Shown here one piece after another: positions 33,596-42,174 of a stretch of 64,000 bases of DNA. Source of the DNA: UMGS1908 sp045655005. Lineage in GTDB: Bacteria; Bacillota; Clostridia; Christensenellales; UBA1242. The first letter of the stretch is position 1. Every line of letters begins with the position of its first letter. The stretch covers positions 186,001-250,000 of the forward strand of contig JAZOOJ010000007.1 in the NCBI GenBank assembly GCA_045655005.1, written 5' to 3'. The translations under genes and the position numbers were made by a program. Under the pieces are notes generated by a model, which did no database searches, was not told the origin of the DNA, and was given only the letters and a program-made list of their open reading frames with translations.

Positions 33596-33688
33596 TGTCC
33601 CCCTATTTTTAATTCTTAATCTTATTATATTCGTTGTTTTGATAAAAATATATCACTTTTAGCCTTCCGATTCATCGGCTGATTCTTG
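33596..33688. repeat. 93-bp perfect direct repeat, copy 2
   Basis: Second copy, 1031 bp from the first, in the same position relative to its genes (3' end, spacer and next ribosome-binding leader). Confidence 0.97.
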
Positions 33689-34636
33689 TGTACTTCCACC
33701 AGATTCTACCCACATTCTCATTACTTTTGCTTTCTTGTCGCATTCTTTTGCTTTTGCAACACACTCTCTTATCTGTATTTCTAATGCTTTTGCCTCTTCC
33801 AAATGATAGTTTGCGTTATCTTCGTAACCACTAGCTAAGGATTTTGCGGCGACTCTTTTAAAGCAGTCTGGCATATTCTTCCACAAATAGTCAACCCACT
33901 CATCTCTCCATTCTTCTATCTCATCATCATGCCACTTTCTAACCTTACCATCATAATAAGGTTTTGACTGAGAATAGCGAGTTATACTTCCTGGTTTCAC
34001 CAACACATATGTTCTATACTTTTCCTCACCTCTGTAACCGTCCTCATCATAACTGCTGTATGAATCCTCTCTTGACCAACACGCACTAACTACTCTTCCG
34101 TCTTCTTCAACATATGACAGCTTATCATAATTGTTGTGGCTCTCAAATCCGTAAGGTGCGTGAAATTTACCAACCAAGTAATGAAGTGTAAACTTTTCTT
34201 TGATTTCATATAAAATCTCGCCACTACAACTCTCAATACTTTCACACTGACTTACCATAGCATCAAATTCTTGTGGAGTGAGAATACTCTGAATAGCTTG
34301 CTGAGCCTCTAAAATCCTTCGAACACCATAACGCTCGTATGATGCGTTTTCATTATAAAGAGATTGACGTTCATCTACTTCCTTTTGATAAAGATTTAAT
34401 TTATTATTTAAGTCTTTTATTTGCGAAGTAAGTTTGGTAATACTTTCCAACTCCCGATTATCAAGTGCTTTTTGAAGTTCTGCTTCAAGAATTCTTAATT
34501 TAGGTTCAATTGTCTGTTTTGCTTCTTCAAGTCCTCTTTGCCTCTTCCTAAGATAATAAGCATAGTCCCAATAGCCTTGCTTCCAATTATCAAAAGCAAT
34601 TTGATATTGCTGTATTGCAAAAAATAAGTTTAACAT
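33659..34636 (-). CDS. Coiled-coil protein of unknown function (paralogue B)
   Basis: 325 residues. Residues 15-115 are coiled coil (RKRQRGLEEAKQTIEPKLRILEAELQKAL...). A Tyr/Ser/Asp-rich middle contains VEEDGRVVSACWSRED, YRTYVLVKPGS, and EEWRDEWVDYLWKNMPDCFKRV corresponding to the NDWLNYVANRLPVFLKG segment of paralogue A. The tail is TQESADESEG. The ATG at 34636 is used because TAGGGGGACA lies just before it; the frame extends 10 codons upstream from a later non-ATG start. First gene of the cluster. Confidence 0.7.
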   Translation of the reverse strand: MLNLFFAIQQYQIAFDNWKQGYWDYAYYLRKRQRGLEEAKQTIEPKLRILEAELQKALDNRELESITKLTSQIKDLNNKLNLYQKEVDERQSLYNENASYERYGVRRILEAQQAIQSILTPQEFDAMVSQCESIESCSGEILYEIKEKFTLHYLVGKFHAPYGFESHNNYDKLSYVEEDGRVVSACWSREDSYSSYDEDGYRGEEKYRTYVLVKPGSITRYSQSKPYYDGKVRKWHDDEIEEWRDEWVDYLWKNMPDCFKRVAAKSLASGYEDNANYHLEEAKALEIQIRECVAKAKECDKKAKVMRMWVESGGSTQESADESEG

Positions 34637-34665
34637 AATTTGTCCCCCTATTAAATTTTCTACCA

Positions 34666-34695
34666 TTATTAAACCACAAAATTTGTATTTGTCAA
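34666..34695 (-). promoter_or_regulatory. Promoter of the coiled-coil cluster
   Basis: Minus strand TTGACA, 18 bases, TAATAA. Confidence 0.6.
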
Positions 34696-34771
34696 TAGTT
34701 TTAATAAATTTTGTTTTGAGTTTAAAGCATTTATGTTATAATATAACTATAACTTGAAAAGGAGAACATTT

Positions 34772-35197
34772 ATGATTATTGACGACATTAAAAAAGCAAA
34801 TATTGAAGCAATAAAAAACAAGGATAAAAATGCAAGAAATATTTACAGCATTATTATGAACAAGCACTTAGTCGCAAGTGTTGAAGCAAGAACAAGCGGA
34901 AATGAACTAACTGACGCTGATATGGTAAGGATTATTACAAAAACCATTAAAGAATTAACCGAAGAGGAAGAAAACTACAAAAAAGTTGGCAACACCGAAC
35001 AAGCTCAAACAATTGCAGGACAACGAGTAATTTTGGAAAAATATCTTCCGCAAATGATGACGCGTGAAGAAATTGAAAAAATTATCAATTCACTTGAAGA
35101 CAAATCGGTTCCAAATGTTATGAAGCACTTTAAAACTAATTACAACGGAAGTTGTGATATGAAAATGGTTTCAGAAGTTTTAAAATCTTTAAATTAA
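34772..35197 (+). CDS. GatB/YqeY domain protein
   Basis: 141 residues, the length of YqeY. Typical features are the N-terminal IIDDIKKANIEAIKNKDK, 'ARNIYSIIMN', 'MVRIITKTIKELTEEEENYKK', GQRVILEKYLPQMMTREEIEKII and the final SEVLKSLN. YqeY is related to the tRNA-binding C-terminal domain of the amidotransferase subunit GatB; its exact role is not settled. ATG at 34772 follows AAAAGGAGA; an upstream in-frame TTG lies before the SD and is rejected. -10 TATAAT at 34737-34742 with a weak -35. Confidence 0.88.
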   Translation: MIIDDIKKANIEAIKNKDKNARNIYSIIMNKHLVASVEARTSGNELTDADMVRIITKTIKELTEEEENYKKVGNTEQAQTIAGQRVILEKYLPQMMTREEIEKIINSLEDKSVPNVMKHFKTNYNGSCDMKMVSEVLKSLN

Positions 35198-35210
35198 TAC
35201 AAAAACAATA

Positions 35211-35249
35211 AAAAACAAGGCAAAGATAACACACTTCGCCTTGTTTTTA
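35211..35249. terminator. Bidirectional terminator
   Basis: 11-bp arms AAAAACAAGGC/GCCTTGTTTTT around a 16-base loop, then ATTATAC on the plus strand. Confidence 0.75.
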
Positions 35250-35261
35250 TTATACTTCTTT

Positions 35262-35705
35262 TTATTCCCATATTATTGGGAAGTCTGACTCATTGTTTGG
35301 AATATCTCGTACATCTAACATCATTCTTGACACGGCGACTCCATAGCCTAATACTGCATCTTTCATCAATTCGATAGCTTGTTCTCGTGATACTTTAAAT
35401 TCCTGCATAACTTGCGTAATTTTAATACTATCAGCCCTGCTTAATATCCAGTCTAATTGTTTAGAATTTTTTGAAATTCTTTCTTGGCGTTCCAACCATT
35501 TAACAGCAGGAAACAAATCGCAAAGGTTGTACTCTTCACTTATTTTATCATACTTTTCTGAAAAATCCATTGCCATATTGAAAGCTTCACCAAATTCAAA
35601 ACCAAACACTTCCTCTAAATGTCTTGCATAAGTCACTTCGTTAGTGATACCGAGCAATTTTAAATCTTCTAAATATAAATACACTTCTCTTTTTGCTGAA
35701 TCCAT
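35262..35705 (-). CDS. Hypothetical protein at the end of the glycogen operon
   Basis: 147 residues, largely helical and acidic (DSAKREVYLYLEDLKLLGIT..., SKQLDWILSRADSIKITQVMQEFKVSREQAIELMKDAVLGYG). The segment from about 105 has a helix-turn-helix look ('ITQVMQEFKVSREQAIELM') but no clear family. Start taken at 35705 with AGGGTG before it; a longer frame would overlap the SUFU gene. 16 bases after that gene, so co-transcribed. Confidence 0.65.
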   Translation of the reverse strand: MDSAKREVYLYLEDLKLLGITNEVTYARHLEEVFGFEFGEAFNMAMDFSEKYDKISEEYNLCDLFPAVKWLERQERISKNSKQLDWILSRADSIKITQVMQEFKVSREQAIELMKDAVLGYGVAVSRMMLDVRDIPNNESDFPIIWE

Positions 35706-35721
35706 ATTGCACCCTATTGTT

Positions 35722-36417
35722 TTATTCAATTGCATAGTTCTTACGATTAATATCAACGATTAAACTAAGTTCTTTTGAGTCGATTTTTTCAATAATCTTG
35801 TCTGTCCCTTCACTGAATATCTGTTTTAGTTCTTCTTCATACAACGGAACAATTACATAAAAATTGATTTTACCCAAGCCTTCAATTCTGTGCGTTACTA
35901 ACCTTTGTCCAGATAAAACGGGCAAGAAAAGCCCACTGCAAAGTTTTGTATTTTCTGCAAATGGAGTATTTTTTTCATCTAGTGATGCAGTATGATTAAA
36001 ACCTACCCATGAATTACATTCTAAAGGCATTCTTGCAAAAGTTTTTAACACAGTAATTGGCCAGGCATCTTTACCTTTAAGGTCGGAAAAATCCCAATCT
36101 GGTGGCAAAAACATTACAAGTTCCGCACGCTCAAGTTCTTCATTTTTTAATGATTGTGGAACATTCATTTTATATGAACCCATACCTAAAGTTACAAGTT
36201 TATAAAAGTTTGCATTTTCGCTTGGCGGTATAACTGCCATATCTAAATGCACACCCAAAGACATTATTTCATGATATACGTTGTCAAACTTACCAAACTG
36301 TTTCGCAACGAAATCTTCAATCGACTTATAATGTTTCTCGCTGTATCCATACAACCCATTATGTAAAGTGTTATCTTCTTTTAACTTTTTGGCTTTAAAT
36401 AAATCAAATAATCCCAT
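35722..36417 (-). CDS. Suppressor-of-fused (SUFU) domain protein
   Basis: 231 residues. The core from about 45 to 215 matches the bacterial SUFU family: VYHEIMSLGVHLDMAVIPPSENANFYKLVTLGMGSYKMNVP, ERAELVMFLPPDWDF, WPITVLKTFARMP and INFYVIVPLYEEEL. Bacterial SUFU proteins often accompany toxins or immunity genes, but their function is mostly unknown. Here it follows a GH13 enzyme by 21 bases in the glycogen operon, which is unusual. The N-terminus is a short basic arm (FKAKKLK). AAGGGAG site. Confidence 0.85.
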   Translation of the reverse strand: MGLFDLFKAKKLKEDNTLHNGLYGYSEKHYKSIEDFVAKQFGKFDNVYHEIMSLGVHLDMAVIPPSENANFYKLVTLGMGSYKMNVPQSLKNEELERAELVMFLPPDWDFSDLKGKDAWPITVLKTFARMPLECNSWVGFNHTASLDEKNTPFAENTKLCSGLFLPVLSGQRLVTHRIEGLGKINFYVIVPLYEEELKQIFSEGTDKIIEKIDSKELSLIVDINRKNYAIE

Positions 36418-36438
36418 AAATTTTTCTCCCTTGTTAAT

Positions 36439-38232
36439 TTATTTTGTTTTGCTAATTTTCCCTATAACCTTTAAACAAAATGGTTCAATAGTAAAGGATT
36501 TCCCTTTTGATTTCTCTTTTGTTAAAAGTTCGGAATAAATTTTTTCACATTCGATTGTGTATGATTCATTACTTAAATTAGTAATTGCGACAACACTTTC
36601 TTTTCCAAGTTGTCTTTTCACAATTAAAACACCGTCCCTTGGCATTTCAACACTTATGCCACCACTTACGACGGGGCGAAGAGAACGCAATTCACCCAGC
36701 ATTTTATACCAATTTAATAATTCATCATTTTCACTTCCCCACGGATATGGGGTTCTTGAATTTCCATCTTTAATATTTAATAAACCTGCCTCATCACCAT
36801 AAAAGACTGTGGGAATTCCAATAAAAATATATTGAAGTAGCGTGGCAATTTTTGTTAATTTAATTCGTTTTTCGTAATTAATTGAAAATATTTCATTAGC
36901 AAGCCTTGGAGTGTCATGTGTACCAACTATATTCATTAAATTATTCTGTACAAAAAATGGATATCTTTGCTCTATCATTTTAAATGTATTAAAATACTCG
37001 CTTGCGTCACCAGTTTTAATATAATGCAAAATGGCCTTCTTTAATGGATAGTTGGTTACACTGTTAAGTTGCTCGCCCAAGAAATATTTACGCCTGTTTC
37101 CGTAGGAAATTTTTGTTGACGCATCTTCCCAAACTTCGCCTACAATTAGTGCATCTTTTTTGCATTTGTAAATTTTTTTGCAAATCGAACTTAGTAAATC
37201 ATCTCCTAATTCATCTACCACATCAAGCCTAAATCCACCAAGCCCCATTTTCATATAACTTTCAATTACGCCATCTTTACCACAAATTAGTTCTTTATAC
37301 TCTGGATTCGCCTCATTAATGCAAGGCAAACTTTTTATATCCCACCAGCACTCATAGTTGTCTGGATATTCATAAAAATTGAACCAATTATAATACTTCG
37401 AGTCGGTTGATTGATATGCACCAACTTCGTCAAATTTCCCATATTTATTAAAGTATACACTGTCACTTCCGACGTGATTAAATACACCGTCCAAAATCAA
37501 CTGCATACCCAACTCCTTCGCCTTGTCAATTAATTCTTTCAAATCTTTTTTCGTCCCAAACATTGGGTCAATCTTTTTAAAATCGGCGGTATTGTATTTA
37601 TGGTTGCTTTCGGCATAAAAAATCGGCGATAAATAAATTATTGAAACATTTAATGATTTTAAATAATTCAGTTTCTCTGTTATTCCTTTTATATTCCCGC
37701 CATAACACTCTTTATTGATAATTTTATAGTCTGTTGTATCAATCAAAGGGTCATTCCAGTTGTCCTTTAAAATCATACCTTCCCTTGATTTTACTTTGCC
37801 AACTTTATTAAATCTGTCAACAAAAATATGGTAAATTATACCACCAGTTGGTTTTCTTATTGACAAATTTGCATCGTCTGTAACTATTTGCGGAAATCCG
37901 TTTGTAGATTTTTGTGCTATTTCTATGTCATCGAGGTCGCCTTTCCTTTGAATAAGCCAAGTTTTCACTCCTTCGACAACAAAATGATACCAAAACAACC
38001 CAACACTTGAATATTTGACTGATACTTGGTATTGCTTGTAACCTTCTGCAAAACCCACAAATTTCATCTCTATTTTATGTGTTTTAAACTGCCTGTCAGG
38101 ATTGAAAACGAAAAATACTTTTGAGGCATACACATTCTGTGCTACCTCAAAAGTATATGTGATATATGAATTATCATCAACAGCACCAATTGGCGATGTA
38201 TGAGTGGAAACACTATATCTAAATTCTTTCAT
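36439..38232 (-). CDS. GH13 alpha-glucan hydrolase (cyclomaltodextrinase/neopullulanase-like)
   Basis: 597 residues. An N-terminal beta domain (1-120) is followed by the GH13 barrel starting GIIYHIFVDRFN. Conserved regions: LDGVFNHVG (I), GGFRLDVVDEL with nucleophile Asp (II), IVGEVWED with acid Glu (III) and NIVGTHDTPRL with the transition-state Asp (IV). The C-terminal beta domain is present. There is no signal peptide, so it acts inside the cell, probably on maltodextrins released from glycogen by the phosphorylase encoded just upstream (3-base gap). Exact linkage preference is not determined. Confidence 0.9.
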   Translation of the reverse strand: MKEFRYSVSTHTSPIGAVDDNSYITYTFEVAQNVYASKVFFVFNPDRQFKTHKIEMKFVGFAEGYKQYQVSVKYSSVGLFWYHFVVEGVKTWLIQRKGDLDDIEIAQKSTNGFPQIVTDDANLSIRKPTGGIIYHIFVDRFNKVGKVKSREGMILKDNWNDPLIDTTDYKIINKECYGGNIKGITEKLNYLKSLNVSIIYLSPIFYAESNHKYNTADFKKIDPMFGTKKDLKELIDKAKELGMQLILDGVFNHVGSDSVYFNKYGKFDEVGAYQSTDSKYYNWFNFYEYPDNYECWWDIKSLPCINEANPEYKELICGKDGVIESYMKMGLGGFRLDVVDELGDDLLSSICKKIYKCKKDALIVGEVWEDASTKISYGNRRKYFLGEQLNSVTNYPLKKAILHYIKTGDASEYFNTFKMIEQRYPFFVQNNLMNIVGTHDTPRLANEIFSINYEKRIKLTKIATLLQYIFIGIPTVFYGDEAGLLNIKDGNSRTPYPWGSENDELLNWYKMLGELRSLRPVVSGGISVEMPRDGVLIVKRQLGKESVVAITNLSNESYTIECEKIYSELLTKEKSKGKSFTIEPFCLKVIGKISKTK

Positions 38233-38235
38233 TTG

Positions 38236-40665
38236 TTAATTTACCTTTTTTATCTTCCAAATTTTATCTGCGTATTCGTTAATTGCTCTATCTGATGAAA
38301 AATACCCCATACTTGCTACATTGTGAATAGTCTTTGAATACCAGTTCTTTTTATTTTTGTATACTTTATCCATTCTTCTGTGTGCATCAATGTAACTTTC
38401 AAAGTCAGCTAAACACATATAAACATCACGATAGCTGGTTTCACCTAGTAAATATGAAGCAATATCATCAAAAGATTCTCCGTCAAAACCCTCTTTTAAC
38501 ATATCTATAACTTTCTGAATCATTGGATTCTGGTTATAATATGTCTTTGCATCATAACCTTTTCTCCACATTTGTTCAACTTCTTCTGGTTTTAAACCAA
38601 ACTCAAAAGAATTTTTTTCGCCACAATGTTCAACTATTTCAATATTTGCCCCATCGTGAGTATGAAGCATCAACGCACCGTTCATAACAGCTTTCATATT
38701 GCCTGTTCCACTTGCTTCCCTTCCAGCCAACGAAATTTGTTCAGTTACATCTGTTGCAGGCATTAAAATCTCTGATACTGAAACACTATAATTTTCAACA
38801 AAAACAACTTTTAGTTTCTTTGAAATCACTTTATTTTTATCAATTTCTTTTCCAAGTTTGCAAATCAAACAAATAATTCTTTTTGCCATATAATAACTTG
38901 ACGCAGCTTTACCTGCAAAAATAAATGTTTGTGGGGTTACCCTTGCATTTGGATTTTCTTTTAGTTCTGAATACAAATATATAATTTTCAGCACATTCAA
39001 TAGTTGTCTTTTATATTCATGTATTCTTTTAACGTGTACATCAAACCTTGAATTTGGATTAATTGTAACACCTTGTGTCTTTAAAAGATATTTTGAGAAC
39101 GCTACCTTATTTTGCGATTTAATACGCTCAAACTCTGTAATTGTTTGCTCATCATTTGCAAATTGCTTCAATTTTTCTAAGGCACTTGCATTTGTATAAT
39201 AATCTTCTCCAATTAAAGATATAATCAATTTATCCAATTCAGGATTGCTCATTGAAAGCCATCTTCTGTGTGTTACGCCATTTGTTACATTTAAAAATTT
39301 CTCTGGATAAAGCGATGCGTAACTATTTAATAAATCTGTTTTAACTAACTCGCTGTGTACCGAAGAAACACCGTTCACATATGTTGATGCAACAACAACT
39401 AGGTTTGTAAAATTTATTACACTATTTTGAATTACAGACATATTGTAAATTTTACCACTTTCAATCTGCCTATCTTGACAATCTTTTACAAATCTGCGAT
39501 TGATTTCTTTTACTATCATCGCAATTCTTGGAATATATCTTTCAACAAGATTTAATTCTTTCTTCTCTAACGACTCGCTTAATAGTGTATGGTTTGTGTA
39601 ACTAATCATACGGCATACTATTGTCCAAGCTTCGTCCCAACCAAGTCTGTGTTCGTCCATTAAAATACGCATAAACTCAGGAACAATTAGTGCTGGGTGT
39701 GTATCGTTAATATGTACACTTGCGTATTCTGGAATCTCATATAAACTTCTACCTTGACGCAACGAAGATTTTACAATGTTTTGTGCAACGGCAGAGGCTA
39801 AAAAGTACTCTTGCTTTAATCTTAATGACTTCCCTTTTTCATGACTGTCCGCCGGATATAAAACTTTGCTTATAGCCTCAATCTCATCTTTTTTTGCCAT
39901 GGCCTCAACATACTCACCTTGGCTGAATTTTTTACTATCATAGCTTTCAAGACTTTTTGCAGACCATAACTTTAATATATTCACTTTTTTTCCACCAACT
40001 CCACTAACAAGCATATCATATGGGTATGCTTGAACGTCTTGGGTATTGTTGTAAATATACGAAAATGTGCCGTCGGTATTCATAGTTTCTTCAACTTGTC
40101 CGCCAAATCGTACAACACAACTTTCATCGCCTCTTGGCTGCAACCACACATCACCTTTTGTAGTCCACTCGTCCGAAAGTTCAACTTGTTCGCAATCAAC
40201 TATTTTTTGTTTAAACAAACCATAGTCATAGTTGATACAATGCCCAAAAGCATTATATCCTTCTGATGTTAATGAATCTAAATAACAAGCAGCAAGCCTG
40301 CCAAGTCCACCATTCCCAAGATTTGCTTCGGTTTCCTTTGAGTAAACATCTTCAATATTTTTGCCGTTTTTCTTTAATGCCGATGCAAAATCTTTTTCCA
40401 GCCCCAAATTCCATAAATGCGACTTTAAGGATTTGCCAAGCAAAAATTCAATCGAAACATAATGCACAGTCTTTGCATTTCTTACACTGGACTTTGCGTT
40501 CGTAGTTTCTCTAATATCGTATAGTTTTTCATTTACTATGTCTGCAAGACCAATAAAAAGTTGTTCGTCAGTCGCATCTTTTATTGCCACATTAAATCTT
40601 CCAAGCAAAAACTCCTCTAATTCTTTCTCGCAAGATTTACCTTGTACTTTTTTAACTTCTTTCAT
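38236..40665 (-). CDS. glgP: Glycogen/maltodextrin phosphorylase
   Basis: 809 residues, GT35. It releases glucose-1-phosphate from alpha-1,4 glucan. Visible are VHYVSIEFLLGKSL near the N-terminus, EANLGNGGLGRLAACYLDSL, INDTHPAL, and the PLP region with EQISLAGREASGTGNMKAVMNGAL (Lys of GTGNMK); KAASSYYMAKR is also present. The ATG at 40665 has GGAGGG before it. Sits between glgA (18 bases) and a GH13 enzyme, so synthesis and breakdown genes share one message. Confidence 0.95.
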   Translation of the reverse strand: MKEVKKVQGKSCEKELEEFLLGRFNVAIKDATDEQLFIGLADIVNEKLYDIRETTNAKSSVRNAKTVHYVSIEFLLGKSLKSHLWNLGLEKDFASALKKNGKNIEDVYSKETEANLGNGGLGRLAACYLDSLTSEGYNAFGHCINYDYGLFKQKIVDCEQVELSDEWTTKGDVWLQPRGDESCVVRFGGQVEETMNTDGTFSYIYNNTQDVQAYPYDMLVSGVGGKKVNILKLWSAKSLESYDSKKFSQGEYVEAMAKKDEIEAISKVLYPADSHEKGKSLRLKQEYFLASAVAQNIVKSSLRQGRSLYEIPEYASVHINDTHPALIVPEFMRILMDEHRLGWDEAWTIVCRMISYTNHTLLSESLEKKELNLVERYIPRIAMIVKEINRRFVKDCQDRQIESGKIYNMSVIQNSVINFTNLVVVASTYVNGVSSVHSELVKTDLLNSYASLYPEKFLNVTNGVTHRRWLSMSNPELDKLIISLIGEDYYTNASALEKLKQFANDEQTITEFERIKSQNKVAFSKYLLKTQGVTINPNSRFDVHVKRIHEYKRQLLNVLKIIYLYSELKENPNARVTPQTFIFAGKAASSYYMAKRIICLICKLGKEIDKNKVISKKLKVVFVENYSVSVSEILMPATDVTEQISLAGREASGTGNMKAVMNGALMLHTHDGANIEIVEHCGEKNSFEFGLKPEEVEQMWRKGYDAKTYYNQNPMIQKVIDMLKEGFDGESFDDIASYLLGETSYRDVYMCLADFESYIDAHRRMDKVYKNKKNWYSKTIHNVASMGYFSSDRAINEYADKIWKIKKVN

Positions 40666-40683
40666 CAAAAACCCTCCGAATTT

Positions 40684-42162
40684 CTACAAACTTTTGTAGA
40701 TTTCTATATATCCTTTAATTGATTTGTTCCAACTAAAATCATTTCTCATACACGCTTTTACTTTTTCTGCCCAATCTTCTTTATTGGTTTTATAGTCATA
40801 CAAAGCACGCTTAATTGAATTTTGTAAATCTTCAACTGAATAATTCGCAAAAGTATAGCCATTTCCGCCACTAAGGCAACCAAAATCTTTTATACTGTCT
40901 TTTAATCCACCTGTCTCACGAACGATTGGCACCGAACCATATCTTGAAGCAACCATTTGAGAAAGCCCACAAGGCTCTACCATTGATGGCATAATAAATA
41001 TATCTGATGCTGAGTAAAGCTTTTTACCTATTTCCAAACTGTATCCTATATTGACGTGACACTGTTTAGGAAATTTATTATTCAAATAGTTAAAGTAGTT
41101 GTGATATTCATCTTCACCCTCTCCAACGCCTACAAATTGTACGTTGTCTTCGATTATAAATCGTTCCATACAACCTTTAATTAAATCCATTCCCTTTTGT
41201 CTTGCCATTCTTGTAACAATACAAATCATTGGTGCATTAGGGTCAACATTAAGACCGTATTCTTTTTGCAAGTCTTCCTTATTCTTCTTTCTAATTTCAA
41301 ATGTCTCTAAATTAAAATTATTAGAAATGTCTTTATCAGTTTTAGGATTGTAAAAATTATAATCTAAGCCATTTAGAATACCACATAATTTATAAGCATT
41401 TGACCTAATTATGTCGTTTAGTCCACAACCGCTTTCTGAGATCTTTATTTCCTCAGCATAACTTGGACTAACAGTTACCAATCTATCCGCCGATAAAATT
41501 CCTGCCTTTAAAAAGTTTACATCATTTTGATGTTCAAGAAGCGAACGATATTTATTATCAATACCAAGCACATCGGTTAAAATACTGATTCCATACCTAC
41601 CTTGATATTGTAAATTATGTAAATTTAACACTGTTTTTATTCGACAATATTTTTCATCGTCAGCATAGTTCGTTTTAAGGTAAACTGGAACCAATGCAGA
41701 CTGCCAATCGTTTGCATGTATAATGTCAGGAACAAAATTGATAATATCGAAAATTTCTAATACTGCCTTGGAAAAAAATGCAAACCTTTCAGCATCGTCT
41801 CCATAACCATAAACTTTATCTCGCTTAAAGTATTTTTCGTTGTCAATAAAATAGTATGTAATATTCTCATCAACACATTTAAATACACCACAATACTCAT
41901 TTCTCCACGAAAGCGCAATTGTCTTATTCCCAAGAAATTCAAATTGCTCTTTATATTTTGGTGCAATAATAGAAAGATAAGGTAAAACCACCCTTATGTC
42001 ATATTCTGGTTTTTCGTGTTTTATAAATCGTGGCAACCCACATATTATATCCGCCAAGCCTCCCGTTCCACAAAATGGTTGGGACTCGGAGGCCACAAAC
42101 AAAATCTTTTTTTCAATTTTTGCTTGATTTTTACTAGTTAATTCCTCATTTGTCAAACTCAT
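40684..42162 (-). CDS. glgA: Glycogen synthase (GT5)
   Basis: 492 residues. It extends alpha-1,4 glucan from a nucleotide-sugar donor. The N-terminal loop reads CGTGGLADI where E. coli-type enzymes have KTGGLADV; the donor-contacting Lys is Gly, as in the 'ATGGLADV/ASGGLGDV' class I know from other Firmicutes. HANDWQSALVPVYLK, the C-terminal CIVTRMARQKGMDL and PSMVEPCGLSQMVASRYGSVPIVRETGGLKDSI are intact. AGAGGT site; 12 bases after glgB. glgC is not in the window. Confidence 0.93.
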   Translation of the reverse strand: MSLTNEELTSKNQAKIEKKILFVASESQPFCGTGGLADIICGLPRFIKHEKPEYDIRVVLPYLSIIAPKYKEQFEFLGNKTIALSWRNEYCGVFKCVDENITYYFIDNEKYFKRDKVYGYGDDAERFAFFSKAVLEIFDIINFVPDIIHANDWQSALVPVYLKTNYADDEKYCRIKTVLNLHNLQYQGRYGISILTDVLGIDNKYRSLLEHQNDVNFLKAGILSADRLVTVSPSYAEEIKISESGCGLNDIIRSNAYKLCGILNGLDYNFYNPKTDKDISNNFNLETFEIRKKNKEDLQKEYGLNVDPNAPMICIVTRMARQKGMDLIKGCMERFIIEDNVQFVGVGEGEDEYHNYFNYLNNKFPKQCHVNIGYSLEIGKKLYSASDIFIMPSMVEPCGLSQMVASRYGSVPIVRETGGLKDSIKDFGCLSGGNGYTFANYSVEDLQNSIKRALYDYKTNKEDWAEKVKACMRNDFSWNKSIKGYIEIYKSL

Positions 42163-42174
42163 TATATAACCTCT

